DNA of 22,185 bases from DATIJP01 sp964569185 (GCA_964569185.1 CAZMTP010000026.1:1-22185); one strand, 5' to 3'; counted from the first letter of the stretch, positions 1 to 7,419 are shown. A program made the numbers and translations. The notes: generated from the sequence alone by a model not told the origin.

Positions 1-1786
1 ATTTAAAGAGGAGCGCCTGGCTCTCGGGGATCCAGGTCATATGGTCGATCGCAGCGGCTAAATTGCGATCCGCAATGTTTTTTGTGTCCAGTTTTTCTGT
101 CAGCTCATCTAAAGCATCTTCTATCTCATCGCGCGACAGATTTTGTGGGCTGTAGAGGAAAATTTTAGAAGAGGTAGCAAAAGAGTCCACATCGACAAAT
201 TTGATGATCGACTGAATATGCTCTAAAGATTTGGCATCGCCTGTAAAGATCAACGAATTAGTTGCCGGCACCCATTTCATCGAATGGATCGTAGCGAGCA
301 GCGCCTGGTCAGAAAGGCCGGAAGATTCTAAACTTTTTCGGATGTCCATCATCGAAGACTCTAATTCTTTTCCGGTCATAAATTGGGGCGTATAGAGCCA
401 GTAGTGCGATGTGGAGAACGCGGTGGCATCAAAGGTGGGCAATAATTCCGCGATTTTTTTAAGCGCCTCATCTGTCCCAGTAAAGATAAACGAGTCGGTC
501 TCTTTAATGTATTTCATGCTTTTGATCGCATCGACAAGCGCTTTATCGGCAGGGCTTTTTTTCAATGTTTTTGCCAGATCATTTAAGGCATGTTCAATCT
601 GTGCTTCCGTGGTCTGTTGGATTTTATAAATATAGAAATTGCTTTTTGTAGTAGGTGAAGTATCAAGTGTTTTTAAAATGTCCTCGATTTTTGCATAAGT
701 GTCGGCATCAGTAATAAATAGGAGAGAGCTTGAGTCTTTGATCGTTTTCACTTTTTTAAGCGTGCGTATTAAGCGGAATGAGGGGACGGAAGAGGACTCC
801 AGATCTTTGGCGATCTGTTTGAGCTCGACAATGATCTCTTCGGGCGCTTTATATTCTGCTTTATACAGATAGACTTTTTCATTACTTAGCTGCCCTTTGG
901 TGATATCTTTGACCTCCACGTCTAGATCCTCGATGATCTCCATGGTGCGCTCGATCAGATTGGGAGTGGACACAATAAATACGGTGTTGGTCTCTTTTTG
1001 GGGCACAAAAATGAGCGGATTAGATCCCGCAATGGGCGTTAAGATCTGCTTGGCCGCATCGATGAGTGTGTCTGAAGAGAGATATTTAGCTCGGTAAGAT
1101 TCAATTTCCAACGGAGATTTGGCCGTATCTAAAGTGGTGAGCAAGGTGGACACTTTTTCCACATTGGTGGCGATGTCTGTCACGATCAGCTGTCTTGTTT
1201 CGCTATAGACATCCACAATGGCCGCATTTGAGATCATCGGTTTAATGATGGCGGCAACAGCAGTTAAATTAGCATTTTTCACACGGAACACACGTGTGAT
1301 GAGAGGAGGCGTGGGGCTATCATCGCCTGCATCTTGAGAGACAATGGCAGGCAGCTGATTTACTGTTTTGCTGCTAGTGATGATAAAATTATTGTCTTGT
1401 TCGAGTAGATTTAAGTTATGGATGCGCAACGATTGAATCAGCGCAGACATAATATTTTTAAGCGTGATCGGCTCTTCAGAAACGATGGTCACGTTGAATT
1501 GCAGCTCATTATCTTCGAAGACAAAATTACTGCCGGTGATCTTACTGACAAAGCGGATATATTCAATGATGGAGACATTATTGAAATTAATCAGATAGCG
1601 GTCATTTTCAGAATCGCCTGAGCGCAAGAGCGTCCAGTGCTTCGTCCCATCTTTTGCAGCGATTAGACTCTCTTCAGGAAGAGTTTGCTGTGTCGGTTCG
1701 TCAGCATATGCAGGCCCAATGTAAAAGCAGGAGAGACAGACTAAGCATTGTAAAAACCCGCGCTGTCTCCAAAAAATTTCTTTCAT
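1..1786 (-). CDS. sctC: T3SS secretin SctC (CdsC-like), N-terminal part, truncated by window edge
   Basis: Outer-membrane secretin ring subunit of the type III secretion system; 595 codons are visible with no stop, and the C-terminal beta-barrel secretin domain lies outside the window. The ATG at 1784-1786 is followed by a basic/hydrophobic Sec signal peptide (about residues 1-28, ending near PAYADE). Residues about 65-135 look like the N0 domain (INFNNVSIIEYIRFVSKITG), and 163-222 and 229-290 like N1-type domains (FRVKNANLTAVAAIIKP; YRAKYLSSDTLIDAAKQIL). From residue 304 on, a module of about 79 residues repeats at 304, 383, 461 and 541 (each starting YLYK, YIYK, WLYT, FLYS), the last one cut off. 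Position corresponds to C. trachomatis CT674 downstream of pkn5. No convincing Shine-Dalgarno precedes the ATG. Family call is by domain pattern and context. Confidence 0.88.
   Translation of the reverse strand, partial: MKEIFWRQRGFLQCLVCLSCFYIGPAYADEPTQQTLPEESLIAAKDGTKHWTLLRSGDSENDRYLINFNNVSIIEYIRFVSKITGSNFVFEDNELQFNVTIVSEEPITLKNIMSALIQSLRIHNLNLLEQDNNFIITSSKTVNQLPAIVSQDAGDDSPTPPLITRVFRVKNANLTAVAAIIKPMISNAAIVDVYSETRQLIVTDIATNVEKVSTLLTTLDTAKSPLEIESYRAKYLSSDTLIDAAKQILTPIAGSNPLIFVPQKETNTVFIVSTPNLIERTMEIIEDLDVEVKDITKGQLSNEKVYLYKAEYKAPEEIIVELKQIAKDLESSSVPSFRLIRTLKKVKTIKDSSSLLFITDADTYAKIEDILKTLDTSPTTKSNFYIYKIQQTTEAQIEHALNDLAKTLKKSPADKALVDAIKSMKYIKETDSFIFTGTDEALKKIAELLPTFDATAFSTSHYWLYTPQFMTGKELESSMMDIRKSLESSGLSDQALLATIHSMKWVPATNSLIFTGDAKSLEHIQSIIKFVDVDSFATSSKIFLYSPQNLSRDEIEDALDELTEKLDTKNIADRNLAAAIDHMTWIPESQALLFK
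2..877 (-). repeat. Tandem protein modules in SctC (at least four, period about 79 residues)
   Basis: Residues 304-376, 383-453, 461-532 and 541-595+ share one scheme: an aromatic beta strand (VYLYKAE, FYIYKIQ, YWLYTPQ, IFLYSPQ), a long amphipathic helix, a strand ending SMKYI / SMKWV / HMTWI, a second strand SFIFTG / SLIFTG / ALLF, and a second helix ending in D. The copies are diverged, so this is an old duplication and not a DNA-level repeat. Confidence 0.8.
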
Positions 1787-2102
1787 AAATAGGCAATAAC
1801 GATCCTATATAGACGTCGATAAAAAGTTATTAGATTCTGGATTTTCCCAAAAGGAAAATATCAAACTCCACCTTTAGCGTGCCTCTGCCGGTGCCCGATT
1901 TTTTATCAACCACCCGTTCGCTTTGCTCACTAGAGACCACAGAGATCACAGAGAAGCAAGACAAGGCCGTGATCCCCGCTTTCATCTGCAAAAATAATGT
2001 ATTCACTAAAGTCATTTCGCATTTTGGTCCGCTGTACAGAGCTTATATAAAAGTGATAGAAGGCTTAAGGTTTTTTTAAATGCAATTAGTTTGATTTATC
2101 TG
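1787..2102. other. Intergenic region upstream of sctC; short 9-bp periodic repeat, no convincing gene
   Basis: About 316 bases with no supported gene. A 61-codon ORF on the minus strand (1830-2015) lacks a good ribosome site and its central residues come from the short repeat at 1932-1958, so it is probably not a gene. A TATATA at 1806-1811 (minus strand) is the only -10-like element near the sctC start and has no good -35. No hairpin terminator is visible for the lipoprotein gene that ends at 2103. Confidence 0.5.
1932..1958. repeat. Short 9-bp tandem repeat, three units
   Basis: Plus strand reads AGAGACCAC, AGAGATCAC, AGAGAAGCA in register. Sequences of the form CACAGAGATCACAGAGA are, from general experience, dispersed in many bacterial genomes and often spuriously annotated as SVISVV-type peptides. 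Function unknown. Confidence 0.55.
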
Positions 2103-2723
2103 TTAAGGTTGGTAATTAGTATTTTCTTTTTCCCATGAAGAAATAAAATTACGAAGGGGTAGCAATAACGCAAGAGGATTTTTCAAGTTCCAATATCTTT
2201 TGAGGTCATCAAAAGGGATCCTTACCACAAATGGACCATCTACATAATTGCTTACAGCATATGGCTGAAAGATGATGATCAAACATGAGCCGTCGATGAC
2301 GAACGTGTTGATATCACTTATCTTTAAGTCAGTGCGTAATGGTGCATTGCCTGAAAAGTAGCTGCTAGGCTGTGTTTTTAAGGTTTTTTCGCAGTACTGT
2401 CTTAAAAATTCTTTCTGATCCGATGTAGTAAAAAAATCATTAAGAGTAATTTCCTGGTATTTGCCATTAATTTTACAGTATGTTTTTCCTTCATAAAACC
2501 CTGATCCATGCGGAAGACCAGAATATAAATCGGTTTCTCCAAATAAACTAATAACTTCCTTTGAAAATAAAACGGTTCTTAATGAATAGCGCATTTGAAA
2601 TGGACCTTCATTAGGATGCCCCTCAAAAAGTTTTTCTATAAAATCCTGTTTAGTGAGACTTAGGTTATTGGTGTCCCCACAAGCTGATAAAAGAAAAAGC
2701 AAGAAGAAGCAAAAATACGGCAT
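2103..2723 (-). CDS. Predicted lipoprotein with DUF3298-like domain
   Basis: 206 aa. Residues 3-15 form a short hydrophobic signal ending in the lipobox LLSAC, so Cys15 is the likely lipidated residue and the protein is expected to be membrane-anchored in the periplasm. Residues about 135-180 match the pattern of the DUF3298 (RsiV C-terminal-like) family: a strand with a Phe-Val-Ile core, then FQPYAVSNYVDGPFVVRIPF and a following DLKRYW helix. The start is fixed by a strong Shine-Dalgarno (AGAGGAG, 6 bases before ATG). It lies in the accessory block between sctC and the kinase gene, 17 bases after the stop of a broken small ORF, and could have been its co-transcribed partner. Biochemical role unknown. 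Confidence 0.78.
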   Translation of the reverse strand: MPYFCFFLLFLLSACGDTNNLSLTKQDFIEKLFEGHPNEGPFQMRYSLRTVLFSKEVISLFGETDLYSGLPHGSGFYEGKTYCKINGKYQEITLNDFFTTSDQKEFLRQYCEKTLKTQPSSYFSGNAPLRTDLKISDINTFVIDGSCLIIIFQPYAVSNYVDGPFVVRIPFDDLKRYWNLKNPLALLLPLRNFISSWEKENTNYQP

Positions 2724-2740
2724 ACTTTTCTCCTCTGGGA

Positions 2741-3006
2741 CTAAGTGATAACTTCAAATGGCTTAGAGCCATGTTCAGGACGTAAATAATAACTGCTTTT
2801 GTAATGGACCAATATTGCATGCAATTTACCTTGAAGGGCGAGATTGATAGCTTCTGATTTTGCAAACCATTTATTCTTTCCAGATTGGATAATTAAATAC
2901 TCCACAATTGTTCCTCGTTTCTTATGGACGCCTGAAATAATCCATTTCTCTATAAAATCTTCATTACCTGTTTTCCATCCTTTTGTGATAAATATTCTTC
3001 AATCAT
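2741..3006 (-). pseudogene. Small ORF with disrupted start, possibly DUF3892-like; frameshift suspected
   Basis: On the minus strand an open frame of 85 codons runs from 2998 to the TAG at 2741-2743. It has a protein-like character (strands with HKKRGTIVEYLIIQSG, a helix KSEAINLALQGK, then YYLRPEHGSKPFEVIT), loosely like the DUF3892 family. It has no ATG, and its first GTG lies well inside. An ATG at 3004-3006 opens an adjacent frame (MIEEYLSQKDGK...) that stops after 18 codons. A single-base shift near 2985 would join them. This is either a recent frameshift, a sequencing error or a relic. The family call is weak. Confidence 0.45.
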
Positions 3007-3040
3007 TAGGGAGTCCTGTCTGCTTTGAGCTGGGAAAATA

Positions 3041-3076
3041 ACACGGAAGAACACGGAAGTCAAGCTCTTCCGTGTT
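3041..3076. repeat. Direct plus inverted repeat of ACACGGAAG
   Basis: ACACGGAAG occurs twice in direct orientation (3041-3049, 3051-3059) and once inverted: AACACGGAAG at 3050-3059 pairs with CTTCCGTGTT at 3067-3076 across a 7-base loop, a perfect 10-bp stem. It lies downstream of the oxygenase gene (minus strand), but the tract after the stem in that direction is only a weak T-run. Confidence 0.65.
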
Positions 3077-3144
3077 TATGAATTTTTTGTCGTAATTCTA
3101 ATGGAGTGACCCATTATTCAAGAATTACAACCAGTGAGCGGGTG

Positions 3145-3189
3145 GTTAAATTATATTTAACTCGAACACGTAACGCATAAAGGTTATGC
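3145..3189. repeat. Two small adjacent inverted repeats
   Basis: GTTAAAT (3145-3151) and ATTTAAC (3155-3161) form a 7-bp stem with loop TAT. GCATAA (3175-3180) and TTATGC (3184-3189) form a 6-bp stem with loop AGG. Both lie in the 3' flank of the oxygenase gene. Neither has a clear T-tract. Confidence 0.5.
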
Positions 3190-3218
3190 AACACACCCAA
3201 AAATCAGGCAGGGATCCG

Positions 3219-4169
3219 TTAAATGCGGGCTTGAGAGCCCAAGGAAAGCGTTTCCACTTTTGGCGAAAGAGCGCCCAAAACTTCATGGAAACTCTTTTTT
3301 AAGTCCTGATCTTTCTTTTTTGGATTAAGGATCAGCTTAAAGACATAAGAGACGCGCCATGTTTTCACTGAGGAAGGAATGCGCGACTCTTCGATACTAT
3401 GCCAAATATCGCCTTCGAAGAAGACAAGCCGCATATTTAGACAATCGGCGCGTAGGGCGATTTCGCCATTTTCTTTATAGAAAACGGTTCCTAAAGCGTA
3501 CTCAGGCAAAAATTTTGGGTCTGTCGCGTAGAGCATGACAGAGACAAGCCAAGGTTTGCCTGGAGCGCCATTTGCAAAATTGTTTTCATGCAGCTCTTTT
3601 GTGGGGGAGTAGAGGACAGGAATACCAAAAGAGAGCGTTTTTTCTGGATTGCAGTCGCGATGTTTACCCAGTTCCATACTTTCGCGGGACGCTTCCTCAA
3701 GAAAATTGGCAATAATAGCCGGTGATCCATGAGCAGAGTGGTCCGATAATTCCCAAGGAAGAGTGGTCACTTCAGCTTCCATGCGATCTGCCAAAGTAGA
3801 AAAAAGATCGTAGACTTCCTTTACTACTTCAGGCGGGGAAGAGAAAAATTGCCATCTCTCTTTTCCATCCATTGAAAGCGCAGGTTTTTCCCCTTTTTTT
3901 ATCGCCTCAGGACTTCCATAGCTGTTTCTACTGAAAGTGGCCTTTTTAGAATAGGCACGCAGCTCATTGCCTTCTTCTTTTTGAAAGAAATTATCGAGGA
4001 TATAGATCTCTTTTCCTTCTAAAGAACCATGTTTGATCTTGCAGCGCTCCATGCGTGAAACAGTAGAGGTAGAAAGATGGGGCTCAAAATGAAAAATGAG
4101 CAGTGACGTATTGGGATGATCGTAGTGTGCATCTGTAAGGACGACAGCATCTTTTCTTATTTTAATCAT
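3219..4169 (-). CDS. 2-oxoglutarate/Fe(II)-dependent oxygenase-like protein
   Basis: 316 aa. The C-terminal half shows the double-stranded beta-helix signature of 2OG-Fe(II) oxygenases: HxD at H170/D172 (GKHRDC), a distal His at H257 in the segment GDIWHSIEESR, and a candidate 2OG-binding Arg at R272 (KTWRVSYVFKL), followed by hydrophobic strands. The N-terminal about 150 residues are not recognised. The start ATG overlaps the stop of the upstream methyltransferase gene (ATGA, 4166-4169), so the two are almost certainly co-transcribed and translationally coupled, which suggests sequential modification of one substrate. The substrate is unknown. The motif arrangement is what I see; the enzyme class is inferred. 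Confidence 0.7.
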   Translation of the reverse strand: MIKIRKDAVVLTDAHYDHPNTSLLIFHFEPHLSTSTVSRMERCKIKHGSLEGKEIYILDNFFQKEEGNELRAYSKKATFSRNSYGSPEAIKKGEKPALSMDGKERWQFFSSPPEVVKEVYDLFSTLADRMEAEVTTLPWELSDHSAHGSPAIIANFLEEASRESMELGKHRDCNPEKTLSFGIPVLYSPTKELHENNFANGAPGKPWLVSVMLYATDPKFLPEYALGTVFYKENGEIALRADCLNMRLVFFEGDIWHSIEESRIPSSVKTWRVSYVFKLILNPKKKDQDLKKSFHEVLGALSPKVETLSLGSQARI

Positions 4170-5005
4170 AATTTTTCAATGACTAGGACAAGCGCTTCCT
4201 GATATTTGTAATAGCTACAACTTTCAGGAACTTCAACAGGAATTATTTTCTCTTGATAGTCTAGATGTGGGTTGGTAATCACATGCTCAAAAAACTGTGC
4301 ATTTTCAAACTTTGAGCGCGGACTAATAGAAAAACTGGAAAAACGGCTCCCTTTTTTCATATGGTCTTTGACGCAGGCTTGCAAAAAGAGAAAACTTTGG
4401 TCTACTGGTTTTCGAATAGGAGAACCCGCTGTTTTTATTTCATTTTTTTCTAACTGGTATTTTTTAATCATCTTTTCATACTGTGTTTCAGTAATTTGCC
4501 CATTGCTTTTTAGTGTGAATAAAAAACGAGAAAGATCTTGTAGATTAAATTGACCTGCTTGCTGGTAAAACTCTTCGATATCCTGATCGGAATAACGGAT
4601 TGTAGTGAGCTGTGGAAGCGTTTCGGCTACAAGGGCTGAAAGCTCTTTTTCTTTAGTCAGAACTAGGCTGCTCATGTCCCGCATCTGTTGGATTTCTGTT
4701 TCTGCTTCGGGATCGAAATCATTAAAAAAAATCGCATCAAATAGACCCAGTTTGGGAAGCGCATTTTCCCATGTATCCTGTATCACCGTTGCATTGGGCC
4801 GCTTTTTTGCCCATTGGAGCGCTTTTTTTGCCACCTCAGGCCTCCATTCAATAATCGTGTGGTGCGTGGGGTGATAAGTTTGAATATGAGTAGCCGAGTA
4901 ACCCAATCCAAATCCAACCTCGAGTACGTTGCCTGACGGGCGTAGGGCGTTAATGAGCGCCTCTAAATAGGGTTTTTCCCATTTCATTCTGGTAAGTTTG
5001 TCCAT
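4166..5005 (-). CDS. Class I SAM-dependent methyltransferase, GAMT/RMT2-like
   Basis: 279 aa. Motif I is VLEVGFGLGYSA at residues 27-38 (SAM-binding loop). The acidic residue ending strand 2 is in HTIIEWRPEV (48-58), and motif post-II FDAIFFNDFDPE is at 89-100. The opening MKWEKPYLEAL and the HTIIE segment resemble guanidinoacetate N-methyltransferase and fungal RMT2-type arginine N-methyltransferases, and the C-terminal end (Y-x-Y...LVLVIEKL) fits that fold too. An insertion of about 80 helical residues separates the core from the tail. It is the first gene of a two-gene operon with the oxygenase. Upstream on this strand there is TTGACA (5037-5042) but only an A-rich -10, and no good ribosome site. 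Substrate unknown: a small guanidino compound or a protein arginine are both possible. Confidence 0.72.
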   Translation of the reverse strand: MDKLTRMKWEKPYLEALINALRPSGNVLEVGFGLGYSATHIQTYHPTHHTIIEWRPEVAKKALQWAKKRPNATVIQDTWENALPKLGLFDAIFFNDFDPEAETEIQQMRDMSSLVLTKEKELSALVAETLPQLTTIRYSDQDIEEFYQQAGQFNLQDLSRFLFTLKSNGQITETQYEKMIKKYQLEKNEIKTAGSPIRKPVDQSFLFLQACVKDHMKKGSRFSSFSISPRSKFENAQFFEHVITNPHLDYQEKIIPVEVPESCSYYKYQEALVLVIEKL

Positions 5006-5069
5006 ATGTCTTAATTTTTTAAAATTTACCTCTTTATGTCAATTACTAAAATTAAGATGATTAAATTAA

Positions 5070-5098
5070 TTGTAAATTTTATTCCGATTTTGTTTAAT
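5070..5098 (+). promoter_or_regulatory. Candidate promoter of the EEP-family gene, leaderless geometry
   Basis: TTGTAA (5070-5075), a 17-bp spacer and TTTAAT (5093-5098) resemble a sigma70/sigma66 promoter. The ATG follows only 7 bases after the -10, so transcription would begin at or next to the start codon. No Shine-Dalgarno is present. Confidence 0.4.
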
Positions 5099-5105
5099 AC
5101 GATTT

Positions 5106-5831
5106 ATGAAACTGATGACTCTCAATATCTGGGGAGGACACATTTACAGTCCTCTATTGGAATTTATTAATTCTCATTGCCATGTAGATATTTTCTGTTT
5201 ACAAGAAGTCTATCACCAGGCGCAGGAAAAGATATCGGATGATGACAAGAAAGTAAGTCTCAATATTTTTTCAGAAATACATGCGTTGCTTCCGGAGCAT
5301 CAGCCCTTTTTCAGACCGGTCCTGAAAGATTTTGGAGTGGGGATGTTTGTAAAGAAGGAAATTCCTGTTTTGGAAGAAGGAGAAGTGCGGATTTACGATA
5401 ATCCACAGTATCAAGGCAAAGGACCTGCGCACCCTCGGAATTTACAATGGATCAAATGCGTGATCAATAGTAAAGAGTATGCAGTCATCAATGTTCACGG
5501 ACTTTGGAATGGGATGGGGAAGAAAGACTGTCCTGACCGACTAGCGCAATCAAAAAAAATTAAAGAGTTTATGGATTCGATTGCGGCGCCCAAAATTTTG
5601 TGTGGCGATTTTAATTTGCGTCCCGATACAGAAAGCATCAAAATTATAGAGCAAGGGATGCACAATCTTATTCGTTCTTATAATATTTCCTCTACGCGCA
5701 CCAGTTTTTATTCAAAAGAAGAGCGCTTTGCTGATTACATTTTTACATCTCCTGATATTCCTATTAATACTTTCGAAGTATTAACAGCAGAGGTGTCTGA
5801 TCATTCTCCTCTGTTGCTCGACTTTTTTTAA
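5106..5831 (+). CDS. Endonuclease/exonuclease/phosphatase (EEP) superfamily protein
   Basis: 241 aa, a single complete EEP domain (exonuclease III / DNase I / sphingomyelinase fold). Catalytic motifs in order: Asn7 in MTLNIWGG, Glu34 in CLQEV (metal ligand), His131 in VINVHGLW, D168/N170 in CGDFN, D210 in ADYIF, and the SDH triad 231-233. No signal peptide is visible, so a cytosolic or T3-secreted location is possible. It is the only plus-strand gene between 1 and 16000 and ends 1 base before the convergent stop of the kinase gene. It could act on nucleic acid, phosphoinositide or another phosphodiester; the sequence alone does not decide. Confidence 0.85.
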   Translation: MKLMTLNIWGGHIYSPLLEFINSHCHVDIFCLQEVYHQAQEKISDDDKKVSLNIFSEIHALLPEHQPFFRPVLKDFGVGMFVKKEIPVLEEGEVRIYDNPQYQGKGPAHPRNLQWIKCVINSKEYAVINVHGLWNGMGKKDCPDRLAQSKKIKEFMDSIAAPKILCGDFNLRPDTESIKIIEQGMHNLIRSYNISSTRTSFYSKEERFADYIFTSPDIPINTFEVLTAEVSDHSPLLLDFF

Positions 5832-5832
5832 A

Positions 5833-7419
5833 CTAAGAAATCCGAGACAGCATCAACAAGATTTCAGGATGTTTTGCATCAAAGGCAGGATGGGAGGCCA
5901 CTTTTTTGAGGACGGTTTCTGCTGCGCGTGTCGGTGAGAGGAGTAAATTCTCTGCCGTGGCGCCGAGCAGCTGATTCTCTAGCTCGCTGTTGGGTTCCAG
6001 TTCAAGTGAATGGAAAATCAGCACATCGCCATCATTCCAATTATCGCCAGCAGCAGAAAAAGCAGCATTTAAATCGGTACCTAAGAGGGGATTTTCTGTG
6101 CGCAATTTCCGCACGGTATTACTGCCTTGAGGCACATGCAGCAAAGGACCAAGTCCGCATCCAATAAAGGAGAGGCTATCATGAAAAGGATCCAGCATTA
6201 ACAGCCCTAAATGAAATTTTTCTCCTATAGAGTCCATACAGAGCAGGCGATTGAGATTTTGTACAAATTTAACACTATGAAATAGTTTTTTAGGATCCAT
6301 CATATAGTCATCAGTAAGCGCTCTTGTTAAGCCGCGCAAATTGGCAATCGCAAGGGAGCTGCCGATACCTGTGGATTTTGTCTTGGCGAGCAAGATGCCA
6401 AAAAGATTATTCGGAAATTTTAGAAAATCGTAATAGATGCCCACCTCGCCCATGACGCGGTGTTTGCCGATGCCGATTTCTGCGCGTGTCCAAGCAGGAA
6501 TCTCTGAAGGCGATAAGCTATTGCCCGCGCGCTGGAGCGTTTCCATATACTCTTTCACCTGGTCGCTGCCTGACTGCTCTTTTTCAATTTCTGGCGATTT
6601 TAAATATTGGGAAATATCAGTGATAAAATCGACAATGTCGTGATAGCGCTCTTTCACTGAGATGGCCAGCGCTTTGCCCACAATTTTCTGTAGATTGGGT
6701 GGAAGCAAAGAAAGATTGATGACTCCAAAACTAAGTTTTCCCAGGATCAGTTCGTATGCGATGATGCCTAAAGAAAAAATGTCTGAAGCAAAGGTCACAT
6801 TCATCGGATCTTCTTTTTGCTCCGGGCTCATGTAGCTCGGAGTGCCCATGATCTTCTTCTCCACGGACGCTTTTTGCGGTTCAAAATCTTCATTCAGCTG
6901 CGCAATGCCAAAATCGATCACTTTCACTTCGCCATCTTCTGCAATGAGCACATTTTCTGGTTTCAAATCGCGATGGATCACGCCATGGGAATGGAGGTGG
7001 CAAAGGGCATAAGCGACTTGCAAAATGATCTCTAGCGACCGTTTTAAGGAAAAGGATTGCTGCATCAAAAACTGGCTTAAGGAGACGCCTTGGATAAACT
7101 CCATGGCAATATAAAGACCGCCTTCCCATTGCCCTTGTCCATAGAGTTTCACAATGTTGGGATGATCGGTCAGACCGATAATCTTGGACTCCCAGATAAA
7201 ATGGTCCATCATTTCGGGATGGTTCACATATTCTGGAGAGAGCACTTTGACCACAAGCGGCTTTTTGGTCTCTGGATGGATGCCTAAGTAGAGAAGGCTC
7301 ATCCCTCCTTTGCTGAGGAGAGTTTCAATTTTATAAGGGCCAATTTTTTCGGGAAGCGTCAGGTTTGTCTGTCTATCGATAAAGGTAGGAAGAGTATTTT
7401 GTTTGTAGAATTCATCCAT
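5833..7419 (-). CDS. pkn5: Ser/Thr protein kinase (Pkn5-like) with C-terminal SpoIIE/PP2C-like domain
   Basis: 528 aa. Kinase domain about residues 27-275: Lys58 (VVKVL), Glu77 in helix C, HRDLKPEN at 149-156, DFG at 169-171, and the activation-loop end GTPSYMSPE at 192-200. The glycine loop is degenerate (SKGGMS at 36-41, Ser in place of the first and third Gly), but the catalytic Lys, Asp and metal-binding residues are present. Residues about 318-475 follow the SpoIIE/RsbU-type PP2C pattern (GEVGIYYDFL, then TGIGSSLAIANLRGLTR, later GCGLGPLLHV and GDVLIFH). The expected metal-binding Asp residues are mostly replaced. It overlaps sctQ by 8 bases, the T3SS operon position of C. trachomatis pkn5 (CT673). 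No transmembrane segment is visible. Likely targets include FHA-binding partners in SctD (inference). Confidence 0.86.
   Translation of the reverse strand: MDEFYKQNTLPTFIDRQTNLTLPEKIGPYKIETLLSKGGMSLLYLGIHPETKKPLVVKVLSPEYVNHPEMMDHFIWESKIIGLTDHPNIVKLYGQGQWEGGLYIAMEFIQGVSLSQFLMQQSFSLKRSLEIILQVAYALCHLHSHGVIHRDLKPENVLIAEDGEVKVIDFGIAQLNEDFEPQKASVEKKIMGTPSYMSPEQKEDPMNVTFASDIFSLGIIAYELILGKLSFGVINLSLLPPNLQKIVGKALAISVKERYHDIVDFITDISQYLKSPEIEKEQSGSDQVKEYMETLQRAGNSLSPSEIPAWTRAEIGIGKHRVMGEVGIYYDFLKFPNNLFGILLAKTKSTGIGSSLAIANLRGLTRALTDDYMMDPKKLFHSVKFVQNLNRLLCMDSIGEKFHLGLLMLDPFHDSLSFIGCGLGPLLHVPQGSNTVRKLRTENPLLGTDLNAAFSAAGDNWNDGDVLIFHSLELEPNSELENQLLGATAENLLLSPTRAAETVLKKVASHPAFDAKHPEILLMLSRIS

Noticed and set aside
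1830..2015. 61-codon minus-strand ORF upstream of sctC
   Set aside because: Central peptide SVISVV derives from the 9-bp repeat; weak initiation region; no family resemblance.
3050..3076. 10-bp hairpin as rho-independent terminator of the oxygenase gene
   Set aside because: In the minus-strand direction it lacks a proper T-tract and sits about 140 bases after the stop; kept as a repeat, not as a terminator.
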